Positions 8,033 to 17,332 of a DNA stretch of 22,500 nt are shown here, in pieces. The stretch's first letter is position 1; each line of letters starts with the position of its first letter. A program made the translations under genes and the position numbers. The notes below the pieces were generated by a model that saw only the letters and a program-made list of their open reading frames with translations, was not told the origin of the DNA and ran no database searches. The DNA comes from Eimeria necatrix (Eukaryota; Apicomplexa; Conoidasida; Eucoccidiorida; Eimeriidae), in assembly GCF_000499385.1 (NCBI RefSeq), contig NW_013654024.1, forward strand, positions 1-22,500, in the 5' to 3' direction.

Positions 8033-8095
8033 GAGGGTTTAGGGTTTAGGGCTTGCGTCCGGGGTTTAGGAGCTAGGGTTTAGGGTTTAGGGTTT
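8033..8095. repeat. Interstitial telomere-type array, TTTAGGG (right 3)
   Basis: Two short runs of TTTAGGG (8033-8052 and 8074-8095) separated by a diverged stretch (GGGGTTTAGG at 8061-8070). Outermost of the right-hand arrays. Confidence 0.9.
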
Positions 8096-8254
8096 GGGGG
8101 AGGGAGTGTTACACTGAAAGGCTGAAGCACCCTGCCGGTCGAGTCCCCAGAAGGCCGTTGCTGCTGCTGCTGCGGCCGTTTCGCTGCATTTGTGAACCCG
8201 AAGCAAATTAAATGCAACCTAAATGCAATCTAAATGTCATTTTCCGCGAACTGA

Positions 8255-8268
8255 GCTGTCTGTACACC
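8255..8268 (+). promoter_or_regulatory. Dispersed 14-bp motif, copy A
   Basis: GCTGTCTGTACACC. On the minus strand it is preceded by CA as CAGGTGTACAGACAGC. Role unknown. Confidence 0.45.
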
Positions 8269-8495
8269 TGAAATAGTGCGGAAAACAAAGAAAAGTGGCG
8301 CAAGAACACAGAGCGAAGCCTGCGCAGGCGACCGCAGGCCGAGTCCGCCGCAGCTGACTGCAGCAACAGTCCGAAGAAGCACTTTTTTGCAAATTACACC
8401 TTAACCATTTCACTTTAAAAGGGAAATAAAAGACTTTTAAAGTCAAAATGAAGAAGAACTTCCCCGAGTCTGCTCCGGGCGGCGCTGCGGCGTCA

Positions 8496-8509
8496 GGTGT
8501 ACGTACACC
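8496..8509. promoter_or_regulatory. Dispersed 14-bp motif, copy B (perfect palindrome)
   Basis: GGTGTACGTACACC equals its own reverse complement over all 14 bases, and is preceded by TCA as in other copies. Confidence 0.5.
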
Positions 8510-8718
8510 GCAGCGAGGCCCCACCGGTCGCAGCGAGCCCAGCACGCGGAGACCGTGCGATCGGTTGGCTTTTTTGTCAGTTTTTTGTTTTAAATTCACT
8601 TCTTTTCCAGGATAAAGAGGAATTAAACCAAAAGCGCGTCTCAGAAGGTCTTTTTTAGCCCTTCTGCAAGCCGAGCCGCGGCCTCGGGTGTCTCGACGCT
8701 GCAGCAACACCCGCTGCA

Positions 8719-8732
8719 GCTGTATGTACACC
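8719..8732 (+). promoter_or_regulatory. Dispersed 14-bp motif, copy C
   Basis: GCTGTATGTACACC, identical to the reverse complements of the copies at 8781 and 9320. Confidence 0.5.
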
Positions 8733-8780
8733 CCAGCTGCTGCTGCTGCTCTGGATAAGAAATTCAAAAGAGCCTCTTCA

Positions 8781-8794
8781 GGTGTACATACAGC
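8781..8794 (-). promoter_or_regulatory. Dispersed 14-bp motif, copy D
   Basis: GGTGTACATACAGC on plus, reverse complement of copy C, 48 bp after it and preceded by TTCA. C and D form an inverted pair. Confidence 0.5.
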
Positions 8795-9000
8795 TCCGAA
8801 GCTGCTCTTTAGCAGGCTGTCTGCACAGCCCGAAGGGCCTTTGCCCCTCCAGAAAAGAAAACTAAAATAACTCAAAAGATCTCATAAATTATCTGCTGCT
8901 GCTGCTGCTGCTCTGCATGCACTCTTCATTGTGCAGCAGCAGCAGAGAGCCACAAAACCAATTTTGAGGAAAACCCGCGTAAGGCTCTTTTGGCCTACCG

Positions 9001-9014
9001 GGTGTATGTACAGA
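9001..9014. promoter_or_regulatory. Dispersed 14-bp motif, copy E
   Basis: GGTGTATGTACAGA on plus; matches the consensus at all but the last base pair. It lies just before the AT-rich block starts. Confidence 0.45.
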
Positions 9015-9126
9015 GTTGTTAGACTTTGTTTGCATTTAAGTTCTATAAAACTACAAATAATTATATATTTGGAAATATATAAATATCTATATAAAAACAT
9101 ATCTATGTATATAAATAGTTATAGTA

Positions 9127-9128
<2 letters not shown>

Positions 9129-9176
<48 letters not shown>
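9129..9176. repeat. (TA)n microsatellite
   Basis: Two runs of alternating TA separated by one G, followed by further AT-rich sequence (9177-9290) without a visible gene. Confidence 0.95.
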
Positions 9177-9319
9177 ATATTTAGTATATAATCAATTGTA
9201 TGGATAAACATAGTGAAATATTTATAAATAGTTATTTATTTAAAAATAATTGAAGATTTATAATTAGTCAAATTTGCAAATAAAGAGCTTTACGGCCAAA
9301 GAGCTTAAGCCTGCAGCCA

Positions 9320-9333
9320 GGTGTACATACAGC
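9320..9333 (-). promoter_or_regulatory. Dispersed 14-bp motif, copy F
   Basis: GGTGTACATACAGC on plus, third exact copy of the GCTGTATGTACACC form, preceded by CCA. It sits in a small GC-richer island between AT-rich blocks. Confidence 0.5.
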
Positions 9334-9411
9334 ACAGCCCACAATCTGAGAATTCTTTAAAGGCTTTTTCACCATTTGGGACTTTTGGATTTAAATAAAT
9401 TTTTGCAAATT

Positions 9412-9672
9412 AAATGCATGCATGCATGCAAACAAATACATCATGCATGCATGCATGCATGATGTTCTTTGCATGCATGCATGCAAACAAATGCACTTTT
9501 CCGCATGCATGCATGCATTTAACTTGCCAAGATGTTCTTTGCATGCATGCATGCATGCAAAGAACATGCATGCAAGATGTTCTTTGCATGCATGCATGCA
9601 TGCAAAGAACATCTTGGCAAGTTAAATGCATGCATGCAAACAAATGCACTTCTTTGCATGCATGCATGCAAA
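9412..9672. repeat. GCATGC/TGCATGCA repeat block
   Basis: Runs of ATGC repeated up to five times alternate with three connecting modules: AAACAAATGCACTT, AACTTGCCAAGATG and TTCTTT/AAAGAAC. A 26-bp direct repeat occurs at 9473-9498 and 9626-9651, and a related copy begins near 9414. The Met-His-Ala-Cys peptides read through it in several frames are artefacts. TGCATGC is a known apicomplexan AP2-factor binding core, but here it is in repeat form. Confidence 0.9.
9506..9638. repeat. Perfect 62-bp inverted repeat with 9-bp spacer
   Basis: The left arm (9506-9567) is the exact reverse complement of the right arm (9577-9638), separated by GCATGCAAG. Each arm also contains a 36-bp perfect palindrome (9532-9567 and 9577-9612), made of ATGTTCTTT, an 18-bp GCATGC core and AAAGAACAT. 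The block can form one long hairpin or two side-by-side cruciforms. Confidence 0.9.
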
Positions 9673-9830
9673 GGACAAAACCAATTGTGCAAATTCAAAT
9701 AAATAGACAAGGCTGTAAATAAATAAGTAAATAAATAATAAATCAAATAAATAAACAACCAAAATGAATACTTAGAAAAAAATTGAGAAATGAATAAAGA
9801 ATAAAAAAAATTAAATAGATATTTACCCAA
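9673..9830. other. AT-rich spacer with AAATA microsatellite traces
   Basis: Contains short TAAA/AAATAAAT runs (9695-9765). No gene is visible. Confidence 0.6.
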
Positions 9831-12056
9831 TTTAAACTATCTACTTATTGAAGACTATTTAATCAATCATGACTATTAAATCCAGTAAATGTGATAAAAT
9901 TATCTAATATTTTAAATTTGATAAAATCGTTTAATTTTTTCAAATTATTTGATGAATTAAAACTATTAAATTCGCTCAATCTAGTAAAGGATTTATTATT
10001 TTAAAAGTAATAAACCATTTAGAAGTACTAAATTCAATTAATTTAATTAAAACATCTGATATTTTGAACTTATTTAATTTATTAAAATCCAGAATCCTTC
10101 AAATCTAATAAAAGTGTTTGATCTTTGAAAGATATTTAGTCCGTCAAGTGTATTGAAACTATTTAATAAATTAACTAGTTAATCATTTAAAACTATTTAA
10201 TCGGTTAAATCTATTTAAGCTATTAAATCCGCTAATATAATAAAACTATTTAATATTTTGAAAGTAGTAATTCAACTAAAACTGTTAGACCAGTTAAATG
10301 CAATAAAAGTGTGTAATATTTGAGAATTATTTCATTTACTAAAAGTATTAACTCCATTAAATGTAATGAAACTACTCAATCTTGAAAAGCTATTATTCCC
10401 ATTAAATCTAGCAAAAGTATTTAATCAATTAAGAGTACTGAATCTATTAAATATAACAAAACTATTTAATTAATTAAAACTATTAAATCTATTGAATGTA
10501 ATGACACTCCTAAATGTATTAAGACGAACAAGTTTATTAAGAAAATTAAATATACAATGTCAAATAAAACAATGTAATCTATTAAGACAATTAAATATAT
10601 TTAATCTAATAAAGCCATTATACATAATAAAAGTATTAATTCTGTTAAGCTATTAAGTTTACTAGATCTTTTTTATTAGATTTAATCAAGCTTTTAAATC
10701 TATTGGATTAATTAGATCTGTTTAATTTATTGCATCTAATAAAACTGTTACATCAGTTATATCTATTAAACACATTAAATTTAATACAACTATTAAATCC
10801 ACTGGATTAATTAGATCTATTAAACTTCATAAAACTATTAGCTCTATTAGTTCTAAAAGGCATAATATATTTATTAAACTTAGTAGATCTAAAAGGGCTA
10901 TTAAGTCTATTAAGAAGTTTGTTAAATCTATTAAAGCCAAAAGAGCCATTAAGCCTAATAGGCCTAATAGACTTAATAGATTTACTAAGTTTAATAAATT
11001 TGAAATATTTAATAGATTAATTATATTTAATAGGTTTAGTAGATGTTTTCAGTCTAACTGAGAAGTTAATTCTCCTAAGTCTATCAAATCTATTAAGTCT
11101 ATTAAGTCTACTATATTTAATAGACTTAATAGATTTATTAAATTAATTAAATCTATAAAGTCTTTTAGGTCTATTAGGTCTAATAGACTTAATAGATTTA
11201 ATAGATCTTTTAATAGATTTAATAGATCTTTTAAGTCCATTAAAGCTACTAAGCTTTTACATTTAATAGGTCTAATAGACTTAATAAATCTATTAGATCT
11301 TTTAAATCCAATAAAACTATTAACTCTAGTAGATCCAGTAAACTTAATAAGTCTATTAGATATAATAAGTTAAATAGATCTGTTAATTCTATCAAGTCTA
11401 AAAGACTTAATAAATCTATTGGATCTTTTAAATCTGTAGACTTATTAAGTCCACTAAGCATAATGGACTTAATAAATCTATTAAATCTTTCAAGTCTACT
11501 GAATCTATTAATTCTATTAAATCCATAAGATCTATTTTTAGGTCTAGACTTAATATATCTAATAAATTTAATAGATTTAATAGATTTAATACGTTTAATA
11601 GATTTAATAGACATTTTATATTAAATAGACTTAATATACTTTTCAGATTTGATAGATTTAATAGATTTAACAGACATCTTATATTAAATAAACTTAATAT
11701 ACTTCTTGGATTTGATAGATTCGATGGATTAAATAGATTTAATATTTAATAGATTTAATAGGTTAAACGGATTAAATATATTTAATAGATTTATTATATT
11801 AAATCTACTAAATAGATTTAATAGATTTAATAGATTTAACAGATTTAATAGATTAAATCTATTAAACAGATTTAATAGATATAATTGCTTTGATAGATTT
11901 AATAGATTTAATAGATTAATAGATTTAATAGATTTAATAGATTTAATAGATTTGTTAGATTAAATAGATTAAATAGATTAAATAGATTAAATAGATTAAA
12001 TAGATTAAATTCGTTAAGTAAATCTATTAGATTTAATGTTCTAAACAAATATATTA
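9831..12056. repeat. Degenerate 9-bp AATAGATTT satellite field
   Basis: More than 2.2 kb consists of diverged copies of AATAGATTT or its reverse complement AAATCTATT. In the left half the units are poorly ordered. To the right they become regular, ending with tandem AATAGATTT units (11920-11952) and five perfect AAATAGATT units (11962-12006). A 63-bp (seven-unit) direct duplication starts at 11609 and 11672. Both orientations are interleaved, so hairpins are frequent. The Asp-Leu-Ile/Asn-Leu-Leu peptides in this field are repeat artefacts. I see no gene in it. Confidence 0.85.
11086..11136. repeat. 20-bp perfect stem in the AATAGATTT field
   Basis: 11086-11105 is the exact reverse complement of 11117-11136 with an 11-nt loop, formed by two oppositely oriented runs of the 9-bp unit. 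Confidence 0.85.
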
Positions 12057-12117
12057 AATCTGGTAGACAATGCCTGCATGCATGCGTCCAAAGTGCCCCA
12101 CAAAATAAATAAATTTG

Positions 12118-12385
12118 AATTTTCATTTATATTTATTTATTTACATTTATTTGTTTACATTTATTTATTTACGTTTATTTATTTGCATTTATTTGTCTAT
12201 TTATTTATTTACATTTATTTGTTTACATTTATTTATATTTATTTACTTACATTTATTTATTTACATTTGCTTGTTTATATTTATTTACATTTATTTATTT
12301 ACATTTATTTGTTTGTATTTGTTTATTTATATTTGTTTATTTATATTTGTTTATTTATATTTATCTATTTATATTTATTTATGTC
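12118..12385. repeat. ATTT/ACATTT microsatellite block
   Basis: TTTATTT units alternate with TACATTTATTTG variants for about 270 bp. The Phe/Ile/Tyr/Leu plus-strand peptides reflect the repeat. The remaining 150 bp to 12535 show no gene. Confidence 0.9.
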
Positions 12386-12426
12386 CAAAGAAAGCTGCAT
12401 CATTGCCTTTTTAAAGGGTAATTTGG

Positions 12427-12440
12427 AGTGTACAGACACC
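12427..12440 (-). promoter_or_regulatory. Dispersed 14-bp motif, copy G
   Basis: Reverse complement GGTGTCTGTACACT, again preceded by CCA on the minus strand. Confidence 0.4.
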
Positions 12441-12500
12441 TGGAGATCTAATTATGCATTCCAGACAAAAGCAGATAAAACAAAATAAAGAAAATTAAAG

Positions 12501-12980
12501 TTATTGCATTAATGGCATTATAAATATTGTTAAAATGCATGCAGCGCAAAGCCCAGAAGCAAACAGCACTGCTGCTGCTTCAGCTGCTGCTGCTGCAGCA
12601 TCAGCTGCTGCTGCTGCTGCTTCAGCTGCGGTTGCTGCTGCTTCAGCTGCGGCTGCTGCTGCTTCAGCTGCGGCTGCTGCTGCTTTAGCTGCTGCTGCTG
12701 CTGCTTTAGCTGCTGCTGCAGCTTCAGCTGCTTCCAGCCCTATTTTTTTGAAGTATCTCTTTTGTTTGTTTTTGATTATTTTTAAACAAACAAAAAAGTA
12801 ATAAGCAAACAAATAGCTGTCTTTACACCTCAGAACAAAACAAACTGCCTTCAAACACGGCTGCTGCTCTGCTGCTGCTGCTGCTGCCGCACCTGCTGCT
12901 GTTGCTGCCGCACCTGCAGCTTTTGCTGCTGCAGCCGCTGCTGCTAAAATTGCTTCAGAAGCAAAGGCAAAAAGCAGCAA
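12501..12980 (-). CDS. Possible minus-strand Ala-rich coding segment
   Basis: A minus-strand frame of 159 codons, opened by TTG, reads Ala-rich protein, then an AT-rich middle (YLFAYYFFVCLKII) that looks like intron, then Ala heptads with Glu or Lys (AAAAAAE/AAAAAAK), ending at a TAA after FIMPLMQ. The repeat polarity supports the minus strand. A plus-strand ORF with a true ATG at 12535 (MHAAQSPEANSTAAAS) crosses the same repeat and is the alternative. If minus is right, the middle is probably spliced out; GAG|GTGTAAAG is a possible donor near 12826-12834. Confidence 0.3.
   Translation of the reverse strand: MLLFAFASEAILAAAAAAAKAAGAAATAAGAAAAAAAEQQPCLKAVCFVLRCKDSYLFAYYFFVCLKIIKNKQKRYFKKIGLEAAEAAAAAKAAAAAAKAAAAAAEAAAAAAEAAATAAEAAAAAADAAAAAAEAAAVLFASGLCAACILTIFIMPLMQ
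12568..12735. repeat. 21-bp minisatellite, Ala heptads
   Basis: About eight copies of GCTGCTGCTGCTTCAGCTGC plus one base, with C/T variants. On the minus strand it gives one Glu, Lys or Asp every seven residues in poly-Ala. That spacing would place the charges along one face of a helix. Confidence 0.8.
12816..12829 (+). promoter_or_regulatory. Dispersed 14-bp motif, copy H
   Basis: GCTGTCTTTACACC, one base different from copy A. It sits in an AT-rich, possibly intronic, stretch. Confidence 0.4.
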
Positions 12981-12984
12981 GGCA

Positions 12985-13138
12985 CAAAATAAGCCATGCT
13001 ACAGCAGCAGCAGCAGCAGACGCACCAGCAGGTGTAGCAGCAGCACGAGAAGCAGATGCAGCGGCTGTGGCAGCAGCAGCAGCAGCAAATGCCACCAGCA
13101 GCCAGCCACACAGAGGAAAAATCAAGTGTACCGTCGGT

Positions 13139-13170
<32 letters not shown>

Positions 13171-13287
13171 TACGTTGCTGCTGCCGGCCTCCGCTGTTCT
13201 TAAAACAACTCAAAGGAAGCAAAGGCAAATACTGCCAAGTATTCTTTCAAACGAACTGCCCCGGCTGCTGCGGCCCTTCTATTGTTA

Positions 13288-13322
<35 letters not shown>

Positions 13323-13530
13323 TTTGCTGCTGCTGCTGAGGCAAAAAAGCCAATTAACTGTACACCACTTTAAAGATCGGAAGGATGCGCTCCGTCCTGC
13401 ATGCAGCAGAAGGGAATGCACAGCAGCAGGTTTAGCAGCTAGCTGCAGACACACAGCTGCACAGCAGCAGCAGCAGCAAGAGCAGCAGCAGCAGCAGCAA
13501 GAGCAGCAGCAGCAGAATAGACGCTGAAGA
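12985..13530. other. CAG/CTG region with weak coding fragments
   Basis: From 12995 to 13170 the plus strand has sense-type polarity. Frames include an Ala-rich one with ANATSSQPHRGKIKCTVG and a Gln-rich one with a true ATG at 13056 (MQRLWQQQQQQMPPAASHTE). From 13285 to 13340 the polarity flips to CTG, then returns to CAG with a Gln/Glu repeat at 13461-13515. I cannot choose a strand or frame with confidence. A partial copy of the 14-bp motif (CTGTACACC) lies at 13358-13366. Confidence 0.35.
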
Positions 13531-13532
13531 GC

Positions 13533-13948
13533 TCACGCAGCAACGGCTAAGAGGCCCTGGCGTTGCAGCAGCACAGAGTCGCAGCCAGAAAAGAATGATG
13601 CCGGCAGCAGCATCAAAGGGGACACTAGCTTGGGGGGTTCCGCTGCTGCTGCTGCTGGTGCTGCTGCTGCTGCAGCAGCAGCAGCTGCTGTTGTGCTGCC
13701 TTCATTTACAGTGGGCCTCCCGCAAACCAGCATGCGCGGCTGCACTTCCTGCAGCAAACGCTTGCAGCAGCAGCAGCAGCAGCTCTCAGCAACACTGGAA
13801 CACGCCGAAACTGGACAGAGCAGCAGCAGCAGCAACAACTGCAGCAGCAGCAGCAGCACCAATAGAAGCAGCAAACGCACCTGCAGCAGCAACTTCGTCT
13901 CCACGCGGCATACGCCCAGAGAAACTGCACAGAGCAGGGCAGTTGACA

Positions 13949-13983
<35 letters not shown>

Positions 13984-14183
13984 TGCTGCTGGTACCCAGC
14001 AGACAAAGGGCAGCTGAGCAGGTCACGGCGAAAGGAGTGCCCGTCTGCTGCTGCTGCTGCTGCTGCTGCTGCGCCTGCGTCTGGCCCCATAACTGCCTCC
14101 GCCTGCAACAGATTGGCGACACAGCAGCAGCAGCAGCAGCAGCAACTTGGCCCTTTGGCCCCCCTTAGGCCTAGTGTCTCCAT
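13533..14183. other. Overlapping ORFs on both strands, unresolved
   Basis: The minus strand has a 216-codon ORF with a true ATG at 14181-14183 (METLGLRGAKGPS, then Cys, Ala, Gln and Leu runs). The plus strand has a 140-codon ORF with ATG at 13595 (MMPAAASKGTLAWGVP followed by Leu runs, superficially like a signal peptide) and a second ORF from 13630. The Leu runs arise from CTG triplets. Repeat polarity switches at about 13690 and 13945, so at most parts of these are coding. Confidence 0.3.
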
Positions 14184-14597
14184 TTGCTGTTTAAATTGAC
14201 CAGCAGCAGCAGCAGCAGCAGCAGGAGAATCAGAAGCAGCAGCAGGCTAAGCAGCAACAGGAACTGGGGATGCAGCAGCATCCACACAGGCAGCTGTGCC
14301 AGCAGCAAGAATAGAAGCAGGAGCAGCAGCAAGAATAGCAGCAACGGAGCAGCAGCAGCAGAAGAAATAGAATCCCCGGCAGCAGCAGGAAAGACAGCAG
14401 CAGCAAAAGGGCCATCAGCGGCAAAAGAAGACACAGAAGCAACTGAAGCAACAGCAACAGCAACATGAGCAGCAATAAAAGCAGCAGCAGCAGCAGCAGC
14501 AGCAAAGGGGCAGCAGCAGCCACTTGAGAAAAGAGGCAGGCCGCCAAAGTGGCTCACAGCAGAGACAGAAACACCCAGGATGATGGCTGCCACCAGC

Positions 14598-14633
<36 letters not shown>

Positions 14634-14757
14634 AGTGGTGCTGCTAAGGCTGCTGCCTGTGCTGCCGCCTGCTGCAGCCCTCCTGCTGCAGACGCAGCTC
14701 GCAGCAGCTGCGGGTCGGCGCATCCGAAGAAAAAAAGAGCAGCAGACGGGATGTTCC

Positions 14758-14802
<45 letters not shown>

Positions 14803-14938
14803 AGCTGGAGAGGAACTGACTGCAAAAGCTGTCAGCCGCATCCCCAGCAGCAAGAGGTTCCATGGTGTGCAGCACCCGCCCCGGCATTGTTGCTGCTGCT
14901 GCTGCTAATGCTGCTGCAGCGGGAAGGATCGATGATTC

Positions 14939-14974
<36 letters not shown>

Positions 14975-15755
14975 CGCTGCTGCTCCTGTTGCACAACCAA
15001 CAGGAACCAAAGGCTTCTCAACAGATAGCACGGAGGGCATAATTGCGCGCTGATGTTGCAGCAGCACCTGCTGCTGCGACTGTTGCAGCTGTTGCTGCTG
15101 TTGCTGCTGCTGCAGCTGCTGCTGCTGCAACACACTTCCAAAGCAGCTGCAGCCAACACCGCGCTGCAGCAGCACAGCTCGCTGTTCAGCCCCAGATGAC
15201 ACGCAGTGCTGCGTTGCTGCTGCAGCGCCTATCGGAGATATATTTGCTGGTGGCGACGCAATCTGCTGCTGCTGCTGCATCGCCTGCTGCTGCCGCTGCA
15301 GCGGCTGCAGCTGCTGTTGCAGCTGCTGCAGCAGCTGCAGCTGTTGTTGCAGCTGCTGCTGCTGCTCCAAAAGCTGCTGTTGCTGCTTTTGATGAATGGG
15401 CATCTGTTGCTGCTGCAGCAGTTGTTGCTGCTGTTGCTGTAGAAGCGGCTCTAGCTGCTGATGCTGTTGCTGCGGCTGCTGCAGCGGCGGCTCTCGCTGC
15501 TGCTGCTGTTGCAAGAAGTGCTGCTGCTGCGGATAAGAAGGCGCAGCATCCCGTTGCTGCACAGGAGGGTCTAGTGGATTTGGCCGCGGCTGCTGCAGCA
15601 GCAGCTGTTGCGGCTGCTGCAGCTGTTGCAGGCGAAGAAGGGGCTGCAGCTGGTGCTGTTGCTGCTGCTGAGGCTGCTGCTGCAGCAGCAGCTCCTGCTG
15701 CGACACACAGCCAGGTGCTTTTGTGCCGAGCTCGCTGTGCGCGTGGTCGACAACA

Positions 15756-15801
<46 letters not shown>

Positions 15802-16754
15802 CGTGTCCGGCTCCAGGCGCTGCCGCTGCTGCTGCCCTCGGTTTGCTGCCCACAGTGCAGTGCAGTGTATCTGCATTACGTCGCTGCTGGCAGCAGCAAA
15901 GACGCGCGCTGCTGCTGCTGCTGCTGCTGCTGCTGCCGCAGCCGGGCGTCTGCCGCAAGCAGCAGCTTTGGCGTGGCGGGAGTTTCCGTTCCAGTGCTGT
16001 TGTTGCTGCTGCTGCTGGCGTTGCTGCTGCTGCTGCTGCTGGAGTTTGTCTTCCGGCAGCACAGCTGCGCTGCCGGATATGGGCAAAGGCCTGCTGCTGC
16101 TGCTGCTGCTGTTTCTCTGCAGTGGCTGATGCAGACGAAGGTGCTGCTGCTGTAGCTGCTGCTGCTGCTGCAGCTGCTGCTGGTGTCCGCTCGTGCAGCA
16201 GCACGATGTGGGAAGGCGCAGCAGCAGCAGCGACGCCCGACGGCTTGTGCTGCGCAGCACAGCCTGCTATAGCAGCAGCAGCTGCTGCTGCTGCATAGCC
16301 ACTGCTGCAGCTGCTGCTGCTGCTGTGGGATGCGCACCTCGGCGAGCCGTCTCTATGCAGCTGCTGCTGCCGCTTCTGCCTCAAAGACTGCTGCTGCTGC
16401 CACTGCTGCTGCTGCTGCAGCGAAAGCCTGCCTCCTGACGCGGCCCATGGCTCCGAAGACTTATTCCTTGCTGCTGTTGCTGCTGCTGCTGCTCCTGCTG
16501 CTGCGGGCAGCCGCGGTGTTGGCAGCGCGAGGCCGTGGCACTGCAGCCTAGGGGTTGCTGCTGCTGAGCTGCTGCAGCCGTCCTCGTCTTCGGCAGCAGC
16601 AGCAGCAGCAGCAGCAAACGCCTTTAGCGCTGCTGCTCTACGGCTGCTGCTGATAGAAACAGCAGAAAGAGGAGACAAAGAGCTGTCGGGGCTGAGAGTG
16701 AGGGAAGAAGAAGAAGCAAGAGCAGCACGAAGCGACGAGTAAGCTGTTGCTTCC

Positions 16755-16789
<35 letters not shown>

Positions 16790-17109
16790 TGCTGCTTCTG
16801 CCTCGGCGGCGGCCTTCTCAGCCTCGGCAGCCGCTGCTGCTTCTTCTGCTGCAGCTGTTGCTGCTGCGAAGTCCGCAGCAACAGCTGCTGCTGCTGTTGC
16901 TGCTGCCACTAGGGAAGACCGACGGCGGCCGCTAATTCCCGCTGATAGGGGCCGTGCTGCTGCAGCAGGTCTGTGGCGGCCAGAAGCAGCAGCTGCAGCA
17001 GCTGCAGCAGCAGCAGCAGCATGCTGCCCCGCTGAAGTTGGCCGCAGCGGGCGCAGCAAAGGCAGCTGCGGGCGAGAGAACCTCGGCAGCAGGCGGCCCT
17101 TTGTAAATG

Positions 17110-17143
<34 letters not shown>

Positions 17144-17287
17144 AGTGAAACGCAGACTTCGCGATTCCGGCTGCTGCTGCTGTTGCTGCTGCTGCTTATG
17201 TTGCTTCTGCTGCATCCTGCCCGATCTTGCGCAGTAGGCCAGCCAGCACTGCTGCAGCGTCGGCAGCTCCTCCGCTTCTCCTTTACA

Positions 17288-17332
<45 letters not shown>

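Larger units (their letters stand above)
8100..9050. other. Low-repeat region with six 14-bp motif copies; gene content uncertain
   Basis: Balanced composition and few CAG tracts. A 212-codon minus-strand frame (8237-8875) opens only with TTG and reads through AT-rich, intron-like DNA, so I do not call it. On the plus strand there are pyrimidine-AG sites resembling acceptors (CTTCTTTTCCAG ending 8610; TTTTTTAGCCCTTCTGCAAG near 8651-8670). A gene with small exons may be present but cannot be resolved by eye. Confidence 0.35.

Noticed and set aside
5940..8095. True chromosome end inside the window
   Set aside because: Arrays are short, broken by unique DNA and continue into non-telomeric sequence on both sides, so they are interstitial rather than terminal as assembled.
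8237..8875. 212-codon minus-strand ORF
   Set aside because: The first codon is TTG and the frame runs through poly-pyrimidine and AT-rich DNA that looks like intron. It stays open over a non-repetitive stretch, so it may contain a piece of an exon, but I could not delimit one.
9412..9672. CRISPR-like array
   Set aside because: Regular repeats with spacers were considered, but the linkers are themselves repeated and palindromic, and the organism is eukaryotic.
9391..9830. ORFs reading Met-His-Ala-Cys repeats on both strands
   Set aside because: Translation of the ATGC tetramer runs; both strands give nearly the same peptide because the repeat is self-complementary.
11049..12126. ORFs reading Asp-Leu-Ile and Asn-Leu-Leu repeats
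   Set aside because: Direct translation of the 9-bp AATAGATTT repeats; no unique peptide, no ATG context and no sense in composition.
13595..14017. Plus-strand ORF with a signal-peptide-like start
   Set aside because: The hydrophobic stretch is a Leu run from CTG triplets, so it is not independent evidence of secretion. Overlapping ORFs on both strands are equally open.
15043..16155. 370-codon plus-strand ORF
   Set aside because: It opens with TTG, has antisense repeat polarity and lies entirely inside the better-supported minus-strand frame.
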